64,000 bases of DNA from the NCBI RefSeq assembly GCF_009650995.1, contig NZ_WHVV01000005.1:62001-126000 (forward strand), written 5' to 3'. The notes beneath the pieces were generated by a model. It saw only the letters and a program-made list of their open reading frames with translations, did no database searches and was not told where the DNA came from. The first letter of the stretch is position 1, and the number at the start of each line of letters is the position of its first letter. The position numbers and the translations under genes were made by a program. The stretch is from Sporosarcina cascadiensis (GTDB lineage Bacteria; Bacillota; Bacilli; Bacillales_A; Planococcaceae). Below are positions 26,454 to 35,954 of the stretch, one piece after another.

Positions 26454-27103
26454 ATGGTGTATCGACAGAGTTAATTATGCGATCCATCTATGAAACGGTG
26501 TATATGGTTTCTGTTTCCCTCTTAATCGGTGCGTTGATTGGTATTCCGCTGGGGATTTTATTGGTGTTGACACGGCCGAACGGTATTAAGCCAAATGCAG
26601 TTTTTTTCACCGTACTGAATGGCCTTATTAATATTTTACGGTCCATTCCATTCATTATTCTACTGGTTGCGATTACGCCGCTTACCCGGCTGATCGTCGG
26701 GCAGACGTATGGTTCGACAGCGGCGATCGTGCCGCTTCTCGTTTATATCGCTCCGTTTATTGCAAGGCTGGTAGAGAATTCCTTGCTGGAGGTCGGGCCG
26801 GGTATTATGGAACTCGCCAAATCACTGGGTGCAACTACATTCCAGACGATCCGATTCTTCTTGCTTCCTGAAGCACTCGGTTCGCTGGTACTGACGCTGA
26901 CAACGGCAACGATTGGGCTAATCGGGGCTACTGCGATGGCGGGGACAATTGGCGGCGGCGGGGTAGGAAGTCTGGCAATCACATATGGCTATGAACGGTT
27001 TAATACATTCGTCATCGTGCTGACAGTCGTCATTTTGGTTATTATTGTACAGATTATTCAAGGGGCGGGCAATCGCCTGGCAAAAAAACTAAGACATGAG
27101 TAA
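26450..27103 (+). CDS. metI: Methionine-type ABC transporter permease
   Basis: A 217-residue membrane protein with five hydrophobic segments. The EAA loop is visible as ELAKSLGATTFQTIRFFLLPEA near 122. IRSIPFIILL and TAMAGTIGGGGVGSLAI are MetI signatures. It starts inside the metN stop codon (ATGA) and is followed by the binding protein. Confidence 0.9.
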   Translation: MNGVSTELIMRSIYETVYMVSVSLLIGALIGIPLGILLVLTRPNGIKPNAVFFTVLNGLINILRSIPFIILLVAITPLTRLIVGQTYGSTAAIVPLLVYIAPFIARLVENSLLEVGPGIMELAKSLGATTFQTIRFFLLPEALGSLVLTLTTATIGLIGATAMAGTIGGGGVGSLAITYGYERFNTFVIVLTVVILVIIVQIIQGAGNRLAKKLRHE

Positions 27104-27116
27104 AGGGGACAGGAAA

Positions 27117-27944
27117 ATGAGAAAGTTTTCGATTATCGTAAGTTTATTGGCAGTGTTTGTATTGGCTTTGGCAGGCTGTGGAAAAGATGATAATGCAGAT
27201 GATGCAGATAAAACAGAGATTAAAGTAGGGACATCACCAGGTCCTTACAGTTTATTGTTCTTGGATGCAGTTAAACCGATTTTGGAAGAGGAAGGCTATA
27301 CAATCAAGCAAGTGGAATTTAATGATCTATTGCAGGCAGATGTGGCATTGGCAGATGGCGGTATTGATTTGAACGTGGATCAGCATACAGCTTATTTGGA
27401 AAATTTCAATGAAAATAAGAAAGCTGATTTAACGAGTATAACTCCAATTCCAACGGTGCCGGCAGGTCTATTCCCAGGTAAGAAAACTTCATTGGATGAT
27501 ATAAAGGAAGGCGACACCATCGGAATTCCGAATGATCCGTCGAATGCAGCTCGAGCATACGCAATCCTTCAGAAAGCTGAAATTATCAAACTGAAAGACG
27601 GCGTAGAACCAATTAAAGCAACGGCTGCCGATATTGAAGAAAATCCTCATGGCGTAAAAATAGTAGAGATGGATTCTGCACAGATTCCCCGTTCGTTAAG
27701 TGATTTGGAGTATGGCGTGGTTCCGGGAAGTATTGTCTTTGCTTCAAACATGGACCCATCAACTAAACTGGTTTCGGAAGATGTATCGGATCACTTAGTA
27801 TTAGTGGCTACAACAACTGAAAAGCATAAAGATTCACAATGGGCGAAGGACGTAGCGGCCGCATATAAGTCTGACGAATTCAAAGAGTATTTAAGGGAAC
27901 ATAACAAAGATGATTACTGGTTTGTTCCGAAAGAATTGCAGTAA
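27117..27944 (+). CDS. metQ: MetQ-type substrate-binding lipoprotein
   Basis: A 275-residue NlpA/MetQ family lipoprotein. The lipobox LALAGC lies near residue 21. IKVGTSPGPYSLLF, LNVDQHTAYLENFN and GDTIGIPNDPSNAARA are the family ligand-binding segments. The start ATG 27117 is preferred over 27096 because AAAGGGGACAGG lies just ahead of it. It completes the metNIQ transporter and is followed by a terminator and then an amidohydrolase gene. Confidence 0.9.
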   Translation: MRKFSIIVSLLAVFVLALAGCGKDDNADDADKTEIKVGTSPGPYSLLFLDAVKPILEEEGYTIKQVEFNDLLQADVALADGGIDLNVDQHTAYLENFNENKKADLTSITPIPTVPAGLFPGKKTSLDDIKEGDTIGIPNDPSNAARAYAILQKAEIIKLKDGVEPIKATAADIEENPHGVKIVEMDSAQIPRSLSDLEYGVVPGSIVFASNMDPSTKLVSEDVSDHLVLVATTTEKHKDSQWAKDVAAAYKSDEFKEYLREHNKDDYWFVPKELQ

Positions 27945-27958
27945 TTCATAGTGTATCG

Positions 27959-27994
27959 CCTGCAAGGTATGTAGTTGACCTTGCGGGTTTTTTC
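27959..27994 (+). terminator. Terminator between metQ and the amidohydrolase gene
   Basis: A 10-bp stem (cctgcaaggt paired with accttgcggg) with an 8-base loop is followed by six T. Some read-through to the next gene, which has its own strong ribosome binding site, is possible. Confidence 0.75.
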
Positions 27995-28019
27995 ATTACT
28001 ATAAAGGAGGAATAGGAAT

Positions 28020-29210
28020 ATGGCTAGCAAGCAAACAACAATTAATAATCTACATGACAGGTTGGCAAAGACGGCTCAAGAAGCAGTCGAGTGGAGACGT
28101 CATATGCACCAGCATCCCGAACTGTCTTTTCAAGAGGAAAAAACAACATTATACATTCAAGAAAAGTTGCACAGTTTTGGATTGCAAGTGACGTCAAATA
28201 TCGGAGGATACGGAATTACAGCTGTTCTCGAAGGAGCCCACCCAGGAAAGACGATTGCGTTCAGAGCGGACTTTGATGCACTGCCGATTGAGGATGAGAA
28301 AGAAGTTCCTTATAAATCACAGAACCCCGGTGTGATGCATGCCTGTGGACATGACGGGCATACGGCCGCATTATTATGGACAGCGCAAACACTCAGCAGA
28401 TTCAAACAGGATATCCATGGGAAGATTGTTTTCATCTTTCAGCCTGCAGAAGAATTACCTCCGGGAGGCGCAAAGTTCATGGTGGAAGCAGGAGTGTTAG
28501 AAGGTGTAGATTATGTTTTTGGGGCACATCTGGATTCTCAAACGCCTTTAGGGACTATGGTTGTCGGAGAAGGTTACCAGATGGCTGCGGTTGATAAGTT
28601 CTCCATAAAGATTCAGGGCGTAGGCGGTCACGGTGCAAGGCCCCATCAAGCAGTGGATGCTGTTGTAATTGCCACTGAAATCGTGAATTCCCTGCAGAAG
28701 ATCGTCAGCAGACAAGTCGATCCATTGCAGTCGGCAGTAGTTACAATCGGCGTGTTGCAAGCAGGGAGCGCGTTTAATATTATAGCCGATAAAGCTTTAT
28801 TAGAGGGAACTGTGCGGACATTTGACACAAATGTGCGGAAGCAAGTAGAAAAACAAGTCTATCAGATAGCCGAAGGCATTGCTGCTGCTTTTGGAGCTAC
28901 CTGCCTCATCGACTATCTAAACGGTTACCCCGCTTTATATAACCCGCCGGCTGAGACGGCAACCGTACGCACTTTATTTGTGGAGGAGTTTTCAGCTGAA
29001 CAAGTAATAGAAATGGAGCCATCCATGGGGGCAGAAGACTTTTCGTATTTCTTGTTGGAGAAGCCCGGCACGTATTTTAGGGCAGGTTCACGAAATGAAG
29101 ATCCGGCCACCCATTATCCTCATCACCACCCGAAATTTGATTTTGACGAGAGAGCTTTAGAAAATATCGCAAGGGCTTTTACGAAGATTGCTGCTTATTA
29201 TGTATTTTGA
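28020..29210 (+). CDS. M20 family amidohydrolase (N-acyl amino acid hydrolase type)
   Basis: A 396-residue metal-dependent amidohydrolase. Metal ligands are seen in MHACGHDGHTAALL near 102, the Glu pair in QPAEELPPGGAKFM near 140, a His in VFGAHLD near 167, and the C-terminal His in HYPHHHPKFDFDE near 365. The family removes acyl groups from amino acids. Placement after metNIQ suggests the transporter brings in an N-acyl or related sulfur amino acid that this enzyme processes; that is inference. The ribosome binding site is AAAGGAGG. Confidence 0.85.
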   Translation: MASKQTTINNLHDRLAKTAQEAVEWRRHMHQHPELSFQEEKTTLYIQEKLHSFGLQVTSNIGGYGITAVLEGAHPGKTIAFRADFDALPIEDEKEVPYKSQNPGVMHACGHDGHTAALLWTAQTLSRFKQDIHGKIVFIFQPAEELPPGGAKFMVEAGVLEGVDYVFGAHLDSQTPLGTMVVGEGYQMAAVDKFSIKIQGVGGHGARPHQAVDAVVIATEIVNSLQKIVSRQVDPLQSAVVTIGVLQAGSAFNIIADKALLEGTVRTFDTNVRKQVEKQVYQIAEGIAAAFGATCLIDYLNGYPALYNPPAETATVRTLFVEEFSAEQVIEMEPSMGAEDFSYFLLEKPGTYFRAGSRNEDPATHYPHHHPKFDFDERALENIARAFTKIAAYYVF

Positions 29211-29226
29211 ATAAAAGTCCATCAAA

Positions 29227-29272
29227 AAAGCTGTTCCGCAGTCGTATCAAAAACGACCTGCAGAACAGCTTT
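29227..29272. terminator. Bidirectional terminator
   Basis: A 10-bp outer stem (aaagctgttc paired with gaacagcttt), further extended by cgcag/ctgcag-like pairing inside, lies between the convergent amidohydrolase and DUF779 genes. Confidence 0.8.
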
Positions 29273-29279
29273 TAATTTA

Positions 29280-29642
29280 TTATAGAAGCTTTTTCACTTC
29301 TTTATATTCCTCATCTGTGAAGACACGTGATTCGGTAATGAAATGTTTCTCTTCAATACTGTCTAATGAAAACTCTGCTCCGCGCCCAGGCGTTGCATCA
29401 AGGATGAGCTGAGTATGCTTCCAATATTCATATTGACTTTTATGCATATGGAAAGGAGTACCGTCAATTATGTCGAGCAATACATCCGCATCCCCAAGCT
29501 GAAAATCGCCCTCTCTGTAACACATTGGAGCAGAACCATCACAGCAGCCGCCTGATTGATAGAACAAAACGCTGCCGTGAATGTTCTTTATCTTATTCAG
29601 TAAAGACAAAGCTTCTTCTGTAGCTGTCACTCGTTCAATCAT
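29280..29642 (-). CDS. DUF779 family protein (aldehyde dehydrogenase companion)
   Basis: A 120-residue protein with the DUF779 signature YQSGGCCDGSAPMCYREGDF near 28, including the Cys pair and a third Cys that could bind metal. DUF779 genes are commonly found next to acetaldehyde/aldehyde dehydrogenase genes, as here. The molecular role is not established. It lies 21 bases downstream of the dehydrogenase and is probably co-transcribed with it. Confidence 0.88.
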   Translation of the reverse strand: MIERVTATEEALSLLNKIKNIHGSVLFYQSGGCCDGSAPMCYREGDFQLGDADVLLDIIDGTPFHMHKSQYEYWKHTQLILDATPGRGAEFSLDSIEEKHFITESRVFTDEEYKEVKKLL

Positions 29643-29663
29643 AACGCAACGAATCCTTTCGAT

Positions 29664-31184
29664 TTAGAAGAATCCTTGAGAGCTTTTATCGTAGCTGACC
29701 AATAAACATTTTGTTTGTTGATAGTGATCGAGCATCATAGCATGGTTTTCACGGCCGATACCCGACATTTTATAGCCGCCGAACGCTGCGCCTGCAGGGT
29801 ATTGGTGATAAGTGTTTGTCCATACCCGGCCTGCTTGGATGCCGCGTCCTGCACGGTATGCGGTGTCGCCTGAACGTGACCAGACGCCTGCACCCAATCC
29901 GTATAACGTATCGTTTGCAATTTCCATAGCTTCGTCGAAGTCTTTAAACGTTGTGACAGCAAGAACAGGTCCGAAGATCTCTTCTTGGAAGATGCGCATT
30001 TTATTGTGACCTTTGAATACAGTCGGCTCAATGTAATTGCCGTTTTCAAGATCGCCGCCCAAGTGATTTTCTTTTCCGCCGATTAGACATTCTGCGCCCT
30101 CTTCGGCACCCAGTTTGATGTAAGAAAGAATTTTTTCTTTTTGTTCATTTGAAGCTTGTGCACCCATCATCACTTCTGTATCAAGCGGGTTGCCGACTTT
30201 GATGGCTTTCACTCGCTCAAGTGCGCGTTCCATGAATTTATCGTAAATGGATTCTTGGATCAAAGCTCGAGAAGGACAAGTACAAATTTCGCCTGAGTTC
30301 AAAGCGAACATGACAAAACCTTCGATTGCTTTGTTCAAATACTCATCATCATGAAGCATTACGTCTTCAAAGAACACGTTTGGTGATTTACCGCCGAGTT
30401 CAAGAGTCACTGGAATGATATTTTCCGTAGCATATTGCATGATCTGGCGTCCCACTGCGGTAGATCCCGTGAAAGCAATTTTTGCAATTCGAGGATTTGT
30501 CGCAAGCGGCTTGCCTACTTCAATGCCGAATCCGTTGACGATGTTTAGTACACCAGCTGGAAGTAAATCTTGGATTAATTCCATAAGAACCATGATGGAA
30601 GCCGGTGTTTGTTCAGCCGGTTTCAGCACGATGCAGTTCCCTGCGGCTAAAGCCGGAGCAATTTTCCACACAGCCATTAAAATCGGGAAGTTCCAAGGAA
30701 TAATTTGTCCTACCACACCAAGCGGTTCTTGGAAGTGGTAAGCAACCGTGTCATTATCTAATTGGGATGTACGGCCTTCCTGCGCACGAATTGCGCCGGC
30801 AAAGTAGCGGAAGTGATCAATAGCCAACGGAATATCCGCATTTAATGTTTCACGGACCGCTTTCCCGTTATCCCAAGTTTCAGCAACCGCGATCATTTCG
30901 AGATTCTCTTCCATGCGATCAGCGATTTTATTCAAAATAAGTGCACGTTCCGCAGCGGAAGTTTTGCCCCACGCGTCTTTTGCAGCATGAGCGGCATCGA
31001 GAGCCAGTTCAATATCTTCAGCAGAAGAGCGGGCGATTTTTGTGAATACTTCGCCGGTAATCGGTGTTTTATTGTCAAAGTATTGTCCATTAACAGGGGC
31101 TGTCCATTTGCCGCCAATAAAATTATCATATTTTTCCTTGTATTGAACGACTGAGCCCTTAGTATTGGGGTTTGAGTAAATCAT
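29664..31184 (-). CDS. NAD(P)-dependent aldehyde dehydrogenase (AcoD/AldA type)
   Basis: A 506-residue enzyme that oxidises aldehydes to acids. NAD-binding and catalytic landmarks are [12 protein letters not shown] near 157, GSTAVGR near 242, catalytic Glu in [11 protein letters not shown] near 262 and the nucleophile Cys in [11 protein letters not shown] near 300. The [19 protein letters not shown] segment and the DUF779 companion point to the acetaldehyde dehydrogenase subgroup. The start follows AAGGAGA. Confidence 0.92.
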   Translation of the reverse strand: MIYSNPNTKGSVVQYKEKYDNFIGGKWTAPVNGQYFDNKTPITGEVFTKIARSSAEDIELALDAAHAAKDAWGKTSAAERALILNKIADRMEENLEMIAVAETWDNGKAVRETLNADIPLAIDHFRYFAGAIRAQEGRTSQLDNDTVAYHFQEPLGVVGQIIPWNFPILMAVWKIAPALAAGNCIVLKPAEQTPASIMVLMELIQDLLPAGVLNIVNGFGIEVGKPLATNPRIAKIAFTGSTAVGRQIMQYATENIIPVTLELGGKSPNVFFEDVMLHDDEYLNKAIEGFVMFALNSGEICTCPSRALIQESIYDKFMERALERVKAIKVGNPLDTEVMMGAQASNEQKEKILSYIKLGAEEGAECLIGGKENHLGGDLENGNYIEPTVFKGHNKMRIFQEEIFGPVLAVTTFKDFDEAMEIANDTLYGLGAGVWSRSGDTAYRAGRGIQAGRVWTNTYHQYPAGAAFGGYKMSGIGRENHAMMLDHYQQTKCLLVSYDKSSQGFF

Positions 31185-31463
31185 AGATGTATGTCTCCTT
31201 TAAGAGTAGTTTGGAACTCCACCCAAATCATATCGAAAAGTTATTGTGTAAAAACGTTATTCAGGTGATGTCCTATTATTATAATGTGCCTAATCGCTTT
31301 AAAATGCAAGAATCATAAACTTTCTATTGTGGTTTTATTTAATAAAGATATATTGATATACGTGTTGTGTGGAAATGAAGGGAGAAGTATATTGCTGTGC
31401 AACGTTTATTTGTCTGAGGTAATATACCTAAATATTTATAGAAGGCCAGTTTCCAACTTGCTT

Positions 31464-31913
31464 ATGATTTGTATAGCATGGGCAGGCGCTTATGGCATGG
31501 AGGCCGCGGTGATATGTAAGCAAAGAAGGGGGGAGGGGGTGCCGTTAATCGGAATCATCGCTGGTCCGAAAGCTTTTCCTGTGAGCAGGAAGGCCAGATC
31601 TGGTAGCGGTTGTTTCGTGTAAAGAAGTGGAAAGGGCATATCCCGGACGGCACACTGTTTATCAGAAATGGCTACAATAAAAGCGGGCTGCATGGCGGAG
31701 ATTGGGCATCTATTTACGATGTTCTGCTGGAGTCCAGACTGGCAAAGTGGGCTCACTGGATAACGATACTGCCCAGTTTTCTGTTCTTTTTATGGAATCC
31801 GGTATGGGCAGCCTGGCTTAAAGCCATAGGCGGTATTATTCAATCTGCCGTTGGTCGTTGTGCAGCGATATAACCGGCCTCGGCTGAAAAGACTTTTGCG
31901 TGTAACACGGTAG
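31464..31913 (+). pseudogene. Decayed glycosyl-diaponeurosporenoate acyltransferase (CrtO-like)
   Basis: Translated pieces fit one family across broken frames: an early hydrophobic piece (LLMICIAWAGAYGMEA), then WSESFSCEQEGQIW followed by an in-frame TAG, RLFRVKKWKGHIPDGTLFI, a second frame stretch with LAKWAHWITILPSFLFFLWNP, and, after a frameshift near 31830, NLPLVVVQRYNRPRLKRLLR. The KxWKxxxPDG, FFLWNP and NLPxxxxQRYNR motifs are those of the carotenoid acyltransferase of staphyloxanthin-type pathways. With a stop and at least two shifts it is a pseudogene. The ends are approximate. The rest of the 31185-32018 gap shows nothing else. Confidence 0.7.
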
Positions 31914-31976
31914 GCTTTTGCAGTATGATAGATTGGGTGCAGTATGATAACAAATTTGATTTACAGCAAACTTTAA

Positions 31977-32013
31977 CGCAAAAGAGCACGGGCAGCAGCC
32001 CTTCTCCTTTGCG
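31977..32013 (-). terminator. Terminator of the TspO-like gene
   Basis: A stem of about 16 bp with interruptions (gcaaaggagaagggc side on the minus strand) lies just after the stop codon of the TspO-like gene and is followed by a T-containing tail. Confidence 0.6.
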
Positions 32014-32018
32014 CTTTT

Positions 32019-32804
32019 TTAGTTTCGTATTTTTTTGAATGCAATGAAGACAATGCTCAATGCTATCAGTGCCAGACAGATCAGAATGGTTGTGATGATG
32101 GCAGGGTATTCTCCATGGAATCCGCTTATTGATATATGTTTCGAATAAATACCATAGTATGCCCAGATCAGTACAAGACCGTAAGCGATATCTTTAAGGC
32201 GGAGTATAGCCAGGATTCCGATGGCAGCGCCGGTCAGTAAAATCATGATCGTCCACGTTACCTCAGCCAAGCCAAAACCATCCCAGTCAATAGACACAAG
32301 ATAGGCCGTGATGTTCGCAATAGTGGCGATGGTAATCCAGCCGAAGTAGACACTGAAAGGTATTCTGACAAAGAAGACTTCCCTGCGTGACAGACCATGT
32401 TCATGAGTCAGTTTATTGATTTTGATTAAGATCACCAGCATACCCAGCATGATCAAAACGGAGAGAAGCAGCCGTTCATAATGCCAGGTAAGAATCCACA
32501 GCGCATTCAGAACGGAAGAAGTACAAAAATAGATACCGATTGGATGCAGCAGAGCCGAACGATGCTTTTTTTGAAATAGCCCCAGCTGATACAGGACATG
32601 TAATGCCAGTAATACATAGATGACACTCCAGACAGCAAACGTAAATCCGGCCGGAGCAAATAGATTTCCGTACTTGTCGGATATTTCGCCGGTCGTCTGT
32701 CCGTTGATCGGTAGGATGTTTGCCAGTGCATTTACGGCAATCATCAGAACATAGGTAATGATAAGCCCGGCAGTGAACCATACAGAAGATTTTTTGTCCC
32801 TCAT
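32019..32804 (-). CDS. TspO/MBR-related tryptophan-rich membrane protein
   Basis: A 261-residue membrane protein with seven or more hydrophobic segments. FAPAGFTFAVWSVIYVLL near 49, SVLNALWILTWHYER near 97 and RIPFSVYFGWITIATIANIT near 147 match the TspO fold in a longer form found in Firmicutes, annotated as tryptophan-rich sensory protein or TspO-like. Ligand and role are unknown here. It stands alone. Confidence 0.75.
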   Translation of the reverse strand: MRDKKSSVWFTAGLIITYVLMIAVNALANILPINGQTTGEISDKYGNLFAPAGFTFAVWSVIYVLLALHVLYQLGLFQKKHRSALLHPIGIYFCTSSVLNALWILTWHYERLLLSVLIMLGMLVILIKINKLTHEHGLSRREVFFVRIPFSVYFGWITIATIANITAYLVSIDWDGFGLAEVTWTIMILLTGAAIGILAILRLKDIAYGLVLIWAYYGIYSKHISISGFHGEYPAIITTILICLALIALSIVFIAFKKIRN

Positions 32805-33081
32805 ACTCTCACTCCCTCTCTATGCATAGTATTTTCGATGTTAGACAACTATTCCTGTTAATTGTCGGGTTGAAACGTGATGTCCCGGTCTTTTCTTTAC
32901 AAGCGATACTTACGGATCAAAGACGTGAATGAATATGGGGCTTTCCATATTAAAGCGGGAATATTAGTTCTCTTGCGTAATGAAATATCATCAGCTGCCA
33001 AACATACACAGATGCCAAGTCCTTCATTTTCATGTAAAATGGCAATGGCAGCTTAAGTTGCCTGGAAGGACGGAATGAAAC

Positions 33082-33936
33082 GTGAAGACAACATCAGCAA
33101 AAAGAAAGCTGCTCAACGAATACTTGTGGATTATGGTTGGATCGGTATTTGTCGGATTGGCCTTTAATATATTTTTTCTTCCTGCAAGACTTGCGGCAGG
33201 CGGAGTGTCAGGGGTCAGTACCCTATTATATGAGCTCTACAACTTTGAACCAGCCTATGTACAGTGGATTATCAATATCCCGATCTTTTTTCTTGGATTG
33301 GCATTGCTTGGAAAAGATTTCAGCCTGAAAACGCTGGTCGGTACATTTTTTGTACCGCTGACCATCTATCTGAGCCGAGACATTCCCTATACAATCGATA
33401 ATCCTCTATTATCCGCTATTTACGGAGGGATTTTATTGGGATTCGGATTGGGGATTGTTTATCGCGGCAACGGATCGACGGGCGGTCTGGCTACGATTGC
33501 GCAAATTGTAAAGAAGTATACCGGCTTGTCCAGCGGCTATGCCCAAATGATTGTAGATGGAATGGTAGTCATCGCTTCTGCCTTTGTTTTTGATTTGGAG
33601 CTGGCGCTGTTTGCGATGATGGCGATTTTTGTAACGAGTAAGGTCATTGATTTTGTACAATTGCAGACATCACATTCAAAACTGGTGTTGATTATCACAG
33701 ATCAAGAAGAGCGGATTCAGGCGATTATTAAAGAAGAAATCGACCGAGGATTAACAAAAGTACGGTCTGTCGGTGGCTTTGCAAATCAAGAAAAGACTAT
33801 GATCTTATGCGTGGTGGAGCAGCAGGAAGCTATTTATTTGAAAAAGATTCTGCAGGAAGAAGAACCGCACTCCTTTGTGGTGTTTTTGAATGCGTCAGAG
33901 ATTTTGGGAAGAGGATTTTCGCTGGCGAAGAGCTAA
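33082..33936 (+). CDS. YitT family membrane protein
   Basis: A 284-residue protein with five to six N-terminal membrane segments and a C-terminal cytoplasmic DUF2179 domain (about 205-280). Signatures are FNIFFLPARLAAGGVSGVS near 25, GILLGFGLGIVYRGNGSTGG near 115, and KVRSVGGFANQEKTMILCVV near 230. The molecular function of YitT proteins is not established. The start codon is GTG. Confidence 0.88.
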   Translation: MKTTSAKRKLLNEYLWIMVGSVFVGLAFNIFFLPARLAAGGVSGVSTLLYELYNFEPAYVQWIINIPIFFLGLALLGKDFSLKTLVGTFFVPLTIYLSRDIPYTIDNPLLSAIYGGILLGFGLGIVYRGNGSTGGLATIAQIVKKYTGLSSGYAQMIVDGMVVIASAFVFDLELALFAMMAIFVTSKVIDFVQLQTSHSKLVLIITDQEERIQAIIKEEIDRGLTKVRSVGGFANQEKTMILCVVEQQEAIYLKKILQEEEPHSFVVFLNASEILGRGFSLAKS

Positions 33937-33938
33937 AG

Positions 33939-33984
33939 AACGGGCGATCAGAAGAGTCTTTAATGACCTTCCTGATCGCCCGTT
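33939..33984. terminator. Bidirectional terminator
   Basis: A perfect 13-bp stem (aacgggcgatcag paired with ctgatcgcccgtt) lies between the convergent YitT and chemoreceptor genes. Confidence 0.85.
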
Positions 33985-33992
33985 TTCAAAAT

Positions 33993-35726
33993 TTATACTG
34001 GCTGTAAAGCCATATTCTCGTTAGCGATGATGTCGAGTAGATCATCAAGAAAGCGAATGACTTGAGCAGAAGCGGTTTCGAGCTGACGTAAATTTTCTTC
34101 TGCCCCCGCAATATTGCCGCTTTCGAAATTAACAGCTGCTTCACGCGCATATTTATGCACATCAGCATGATAGCTGTCTATTTGCTGATAGGAGGATAAA
34201 TGACCAAGTCTTTTCTTCGTTGCTTCTTGGTTATACCATTTGCCGAGCCGGCAATCCTGATGCGATGAAACGTCTGTTGATTTGACTGACTCCAAGCCTA
34301 ACAGCATATTGTAAATTCGCCATTTCCAAAGAATATGATCTGCTTTCGACAACTGCAGCAGAGCACTGGAAGATAGCTTTACATTATTTTCTTCTATGAC
34401 ACGCAGGCGGAAGTTATTGATTTCCTGACTCAGTTGGTAAATAGAAGAAGACGTACTTTCACCGAAATGACGAATATCTTCCTGCGTCCGCGAAATAGCC
34501 ATCATCCGATTGGACACTTCATCAATCGAAGCAGCCTGCTCCTCAGAAATGGCTGCTGTATTGCTGACGTCTAAATTAATTTCCTCAATTGCTGTAACAA
34601 TAGCTGTCAGTAACGGCAGGGCATTCTTTGCCTCTTCAGTTGCGTGGGTAATAATCTTCGTTGTGTCTTCAATTGAAGTCGACATATTGTTTGTATACGA
34701 TTTCAGCTGTCCAACATTATCGGTCACTTCAGCCAGTGCAGAAACTGTACTTTCCGCAAGTTTTCGTACCTCCTGTGCAACAACTGCAAATCCTTTCCCA
34801 TGTTCCCCGGCACGTGCTGCTTCAATTGATGCGTTCAATGCTAATAAATTCGTCTGGCCGGCAATATTATTGATCAGCTGCACGACATTTTCGATTTCCC
34901 CGATGCGATGCTGTAAGGAAGCAAATGTTTCCACTATCGACCGAAATTGCTTTTCAGTCTGGAAAATGTCTGCCAATGTCGTTTCAATTGTTTTTTTACT
35001 GTTAATTGCATAATTAACCGAGTTAGCAGTCTTCTCAGAAATACGTGAAGAGGTATTGGCTACTTCTGTAATGGATGCTGTAATCTGCTCGGTAGCTGCA
35101 GTGGAAGATTGAATTTCGTCAGACTGATGATCCAAGCTGAAAATCAAGTCTTTCATGAACATAATCTTGGCATTGGCATCGACCAGCTGGGAAATTTCCG
35201 TTACGACATGTTCTACAGTCTGCTCAGTCATGAGCTCAATATAAAGCTGTTGATCAATATTTACCGCTGCTTGCAGTGATTTCAGCAATTCAAAAGCTTT
35301 TCCCGGGCGGTATCCGAAATGATATAAAAGGTGTGTCTGGATATAAAATGCGAACTGATTGAAGAGGACAACCGTCTTTCCTGGTTCAAACTGGTTTTTC
35401 CGCAGAGCAAAGAAGAATTTCAATGCTTGCTCCATATATTCTGAATCACGAGTGTGAGTAAAGAAGTTTATTAAGTAGGTGTCAATCAGCGACTTGGGGA
35501 TAGTATTTTTAAGATCTGGGGAGATCTCCTCTAAATATTGCTCAAAAATATTTATTATTTTCGGCGCCATATTTTCCAGCTTTTTATATAACTCTTGCAG
35601 GTTTTGAACATCTGCCTGTCGGAAATGATTGTAATACAAGGTTTCTTTTAAACGCTGAGGTGCTTCCAAATCTGTACCTCGCTGCAATAGTTGATCCACA
35701 TTCATTTTGGGACGAAATGATGACAT
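33993..35726 (-). CDS. Soluble globin-coupled-type chemoreceptor with C-terminal CZB domain
   Basis: A 577-residue methyl-accepting protein without transmembrane segments. Residues about 10-185 resemble the HemAT protoglobin domain ([40 protein letters not shown]). Residues 200-450 are the signalling coiled coil with the CheA/CheW contact region [20 protein letters not shown] near 285. Residues about 460-570 form a CZB zinc-binding domain (His in [20 protein letters not shown], and a His pair near YHADVHKYA). At the place expected for the heme proximal His the sequence reads [12 protein letters not shown], without His, so oxygen sensing by heme is doubtful. The combination suggests a redox- or zinc-linked taxis receptor. 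Confidence 0.82.
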   Translation of the reverse strand: MSSFRPKMNVDQLLQRGTDLEAPQRLKETLYYNHFRQADVQNLQELYKKLENMAPKIINIFEQYLEEISPDLKNTIPKSLIDTYLINFFTHTRDSEYMEQALKFFFALRKNQFEPGKTVVLFNQFAFYIQTHLLYHFGYRPGKAFELLKSLQAAVNIDQQLYIELMTEQTVEHVVTEISQLVDANAKIMFMKDLIFSLDHQSDEIQSSTAATEQITASITEVANTSSRISEKTANSVNYAINSKKTIETTLADIFQTEKQFRSIVETFASLQHRIGEIENVVQLINNIAGQTNLLALNASIEAARAGEHGKGFAVVAQEVRKLAESTVSALAEVTDNVGQLKSYTNNMSTSIEDTTKIITHATEEAKNALPLLTAIVTAIEEINLDVSNTAAISEEQAASIDEVSNRMMAISRTQEDIRHFGESTSSSIYQLSQEINNFRLRVIEENNVKLSSSALLQLSKADHILWKWRIYNMLLGLESVKSTDVSSHQDCRLGKWYNQEATKKRLGHLSSYQQIDSYHADVHKYAREAAVNFESGNIAGAEENLRQLETASAQVIRFLDDLLDIIANENMALQPV

Positions 35727-35954
35727 GAAGTCGGCCTCCTAAAAATTTAGTTATTCTAAGTATAGGTAACAATGGGTATAAATCAATACAACATATGAAT
35801 TAGCATTATTTCTTTTCGGGTATAAAGTTTTCATCTCTGACAGTTCATTATGTCTACTGTCATCGGTCTGGATCATAGAAGTGGACATTTGGCTATGATT
35901 CAAGGACGATAAGATCAGATCTATCATATGTCTAATGAAATGAAAGGAGAACAT

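Noticed and set aside
31185..31300. Sigma-54 promoter for the aldehyde dehydrogenase gene
   Set aside because: A GGCAC element is visible on the minus strand, but no GC-type -12 element lies at the required distance and no enhancer-binding regulator gene is nearby.
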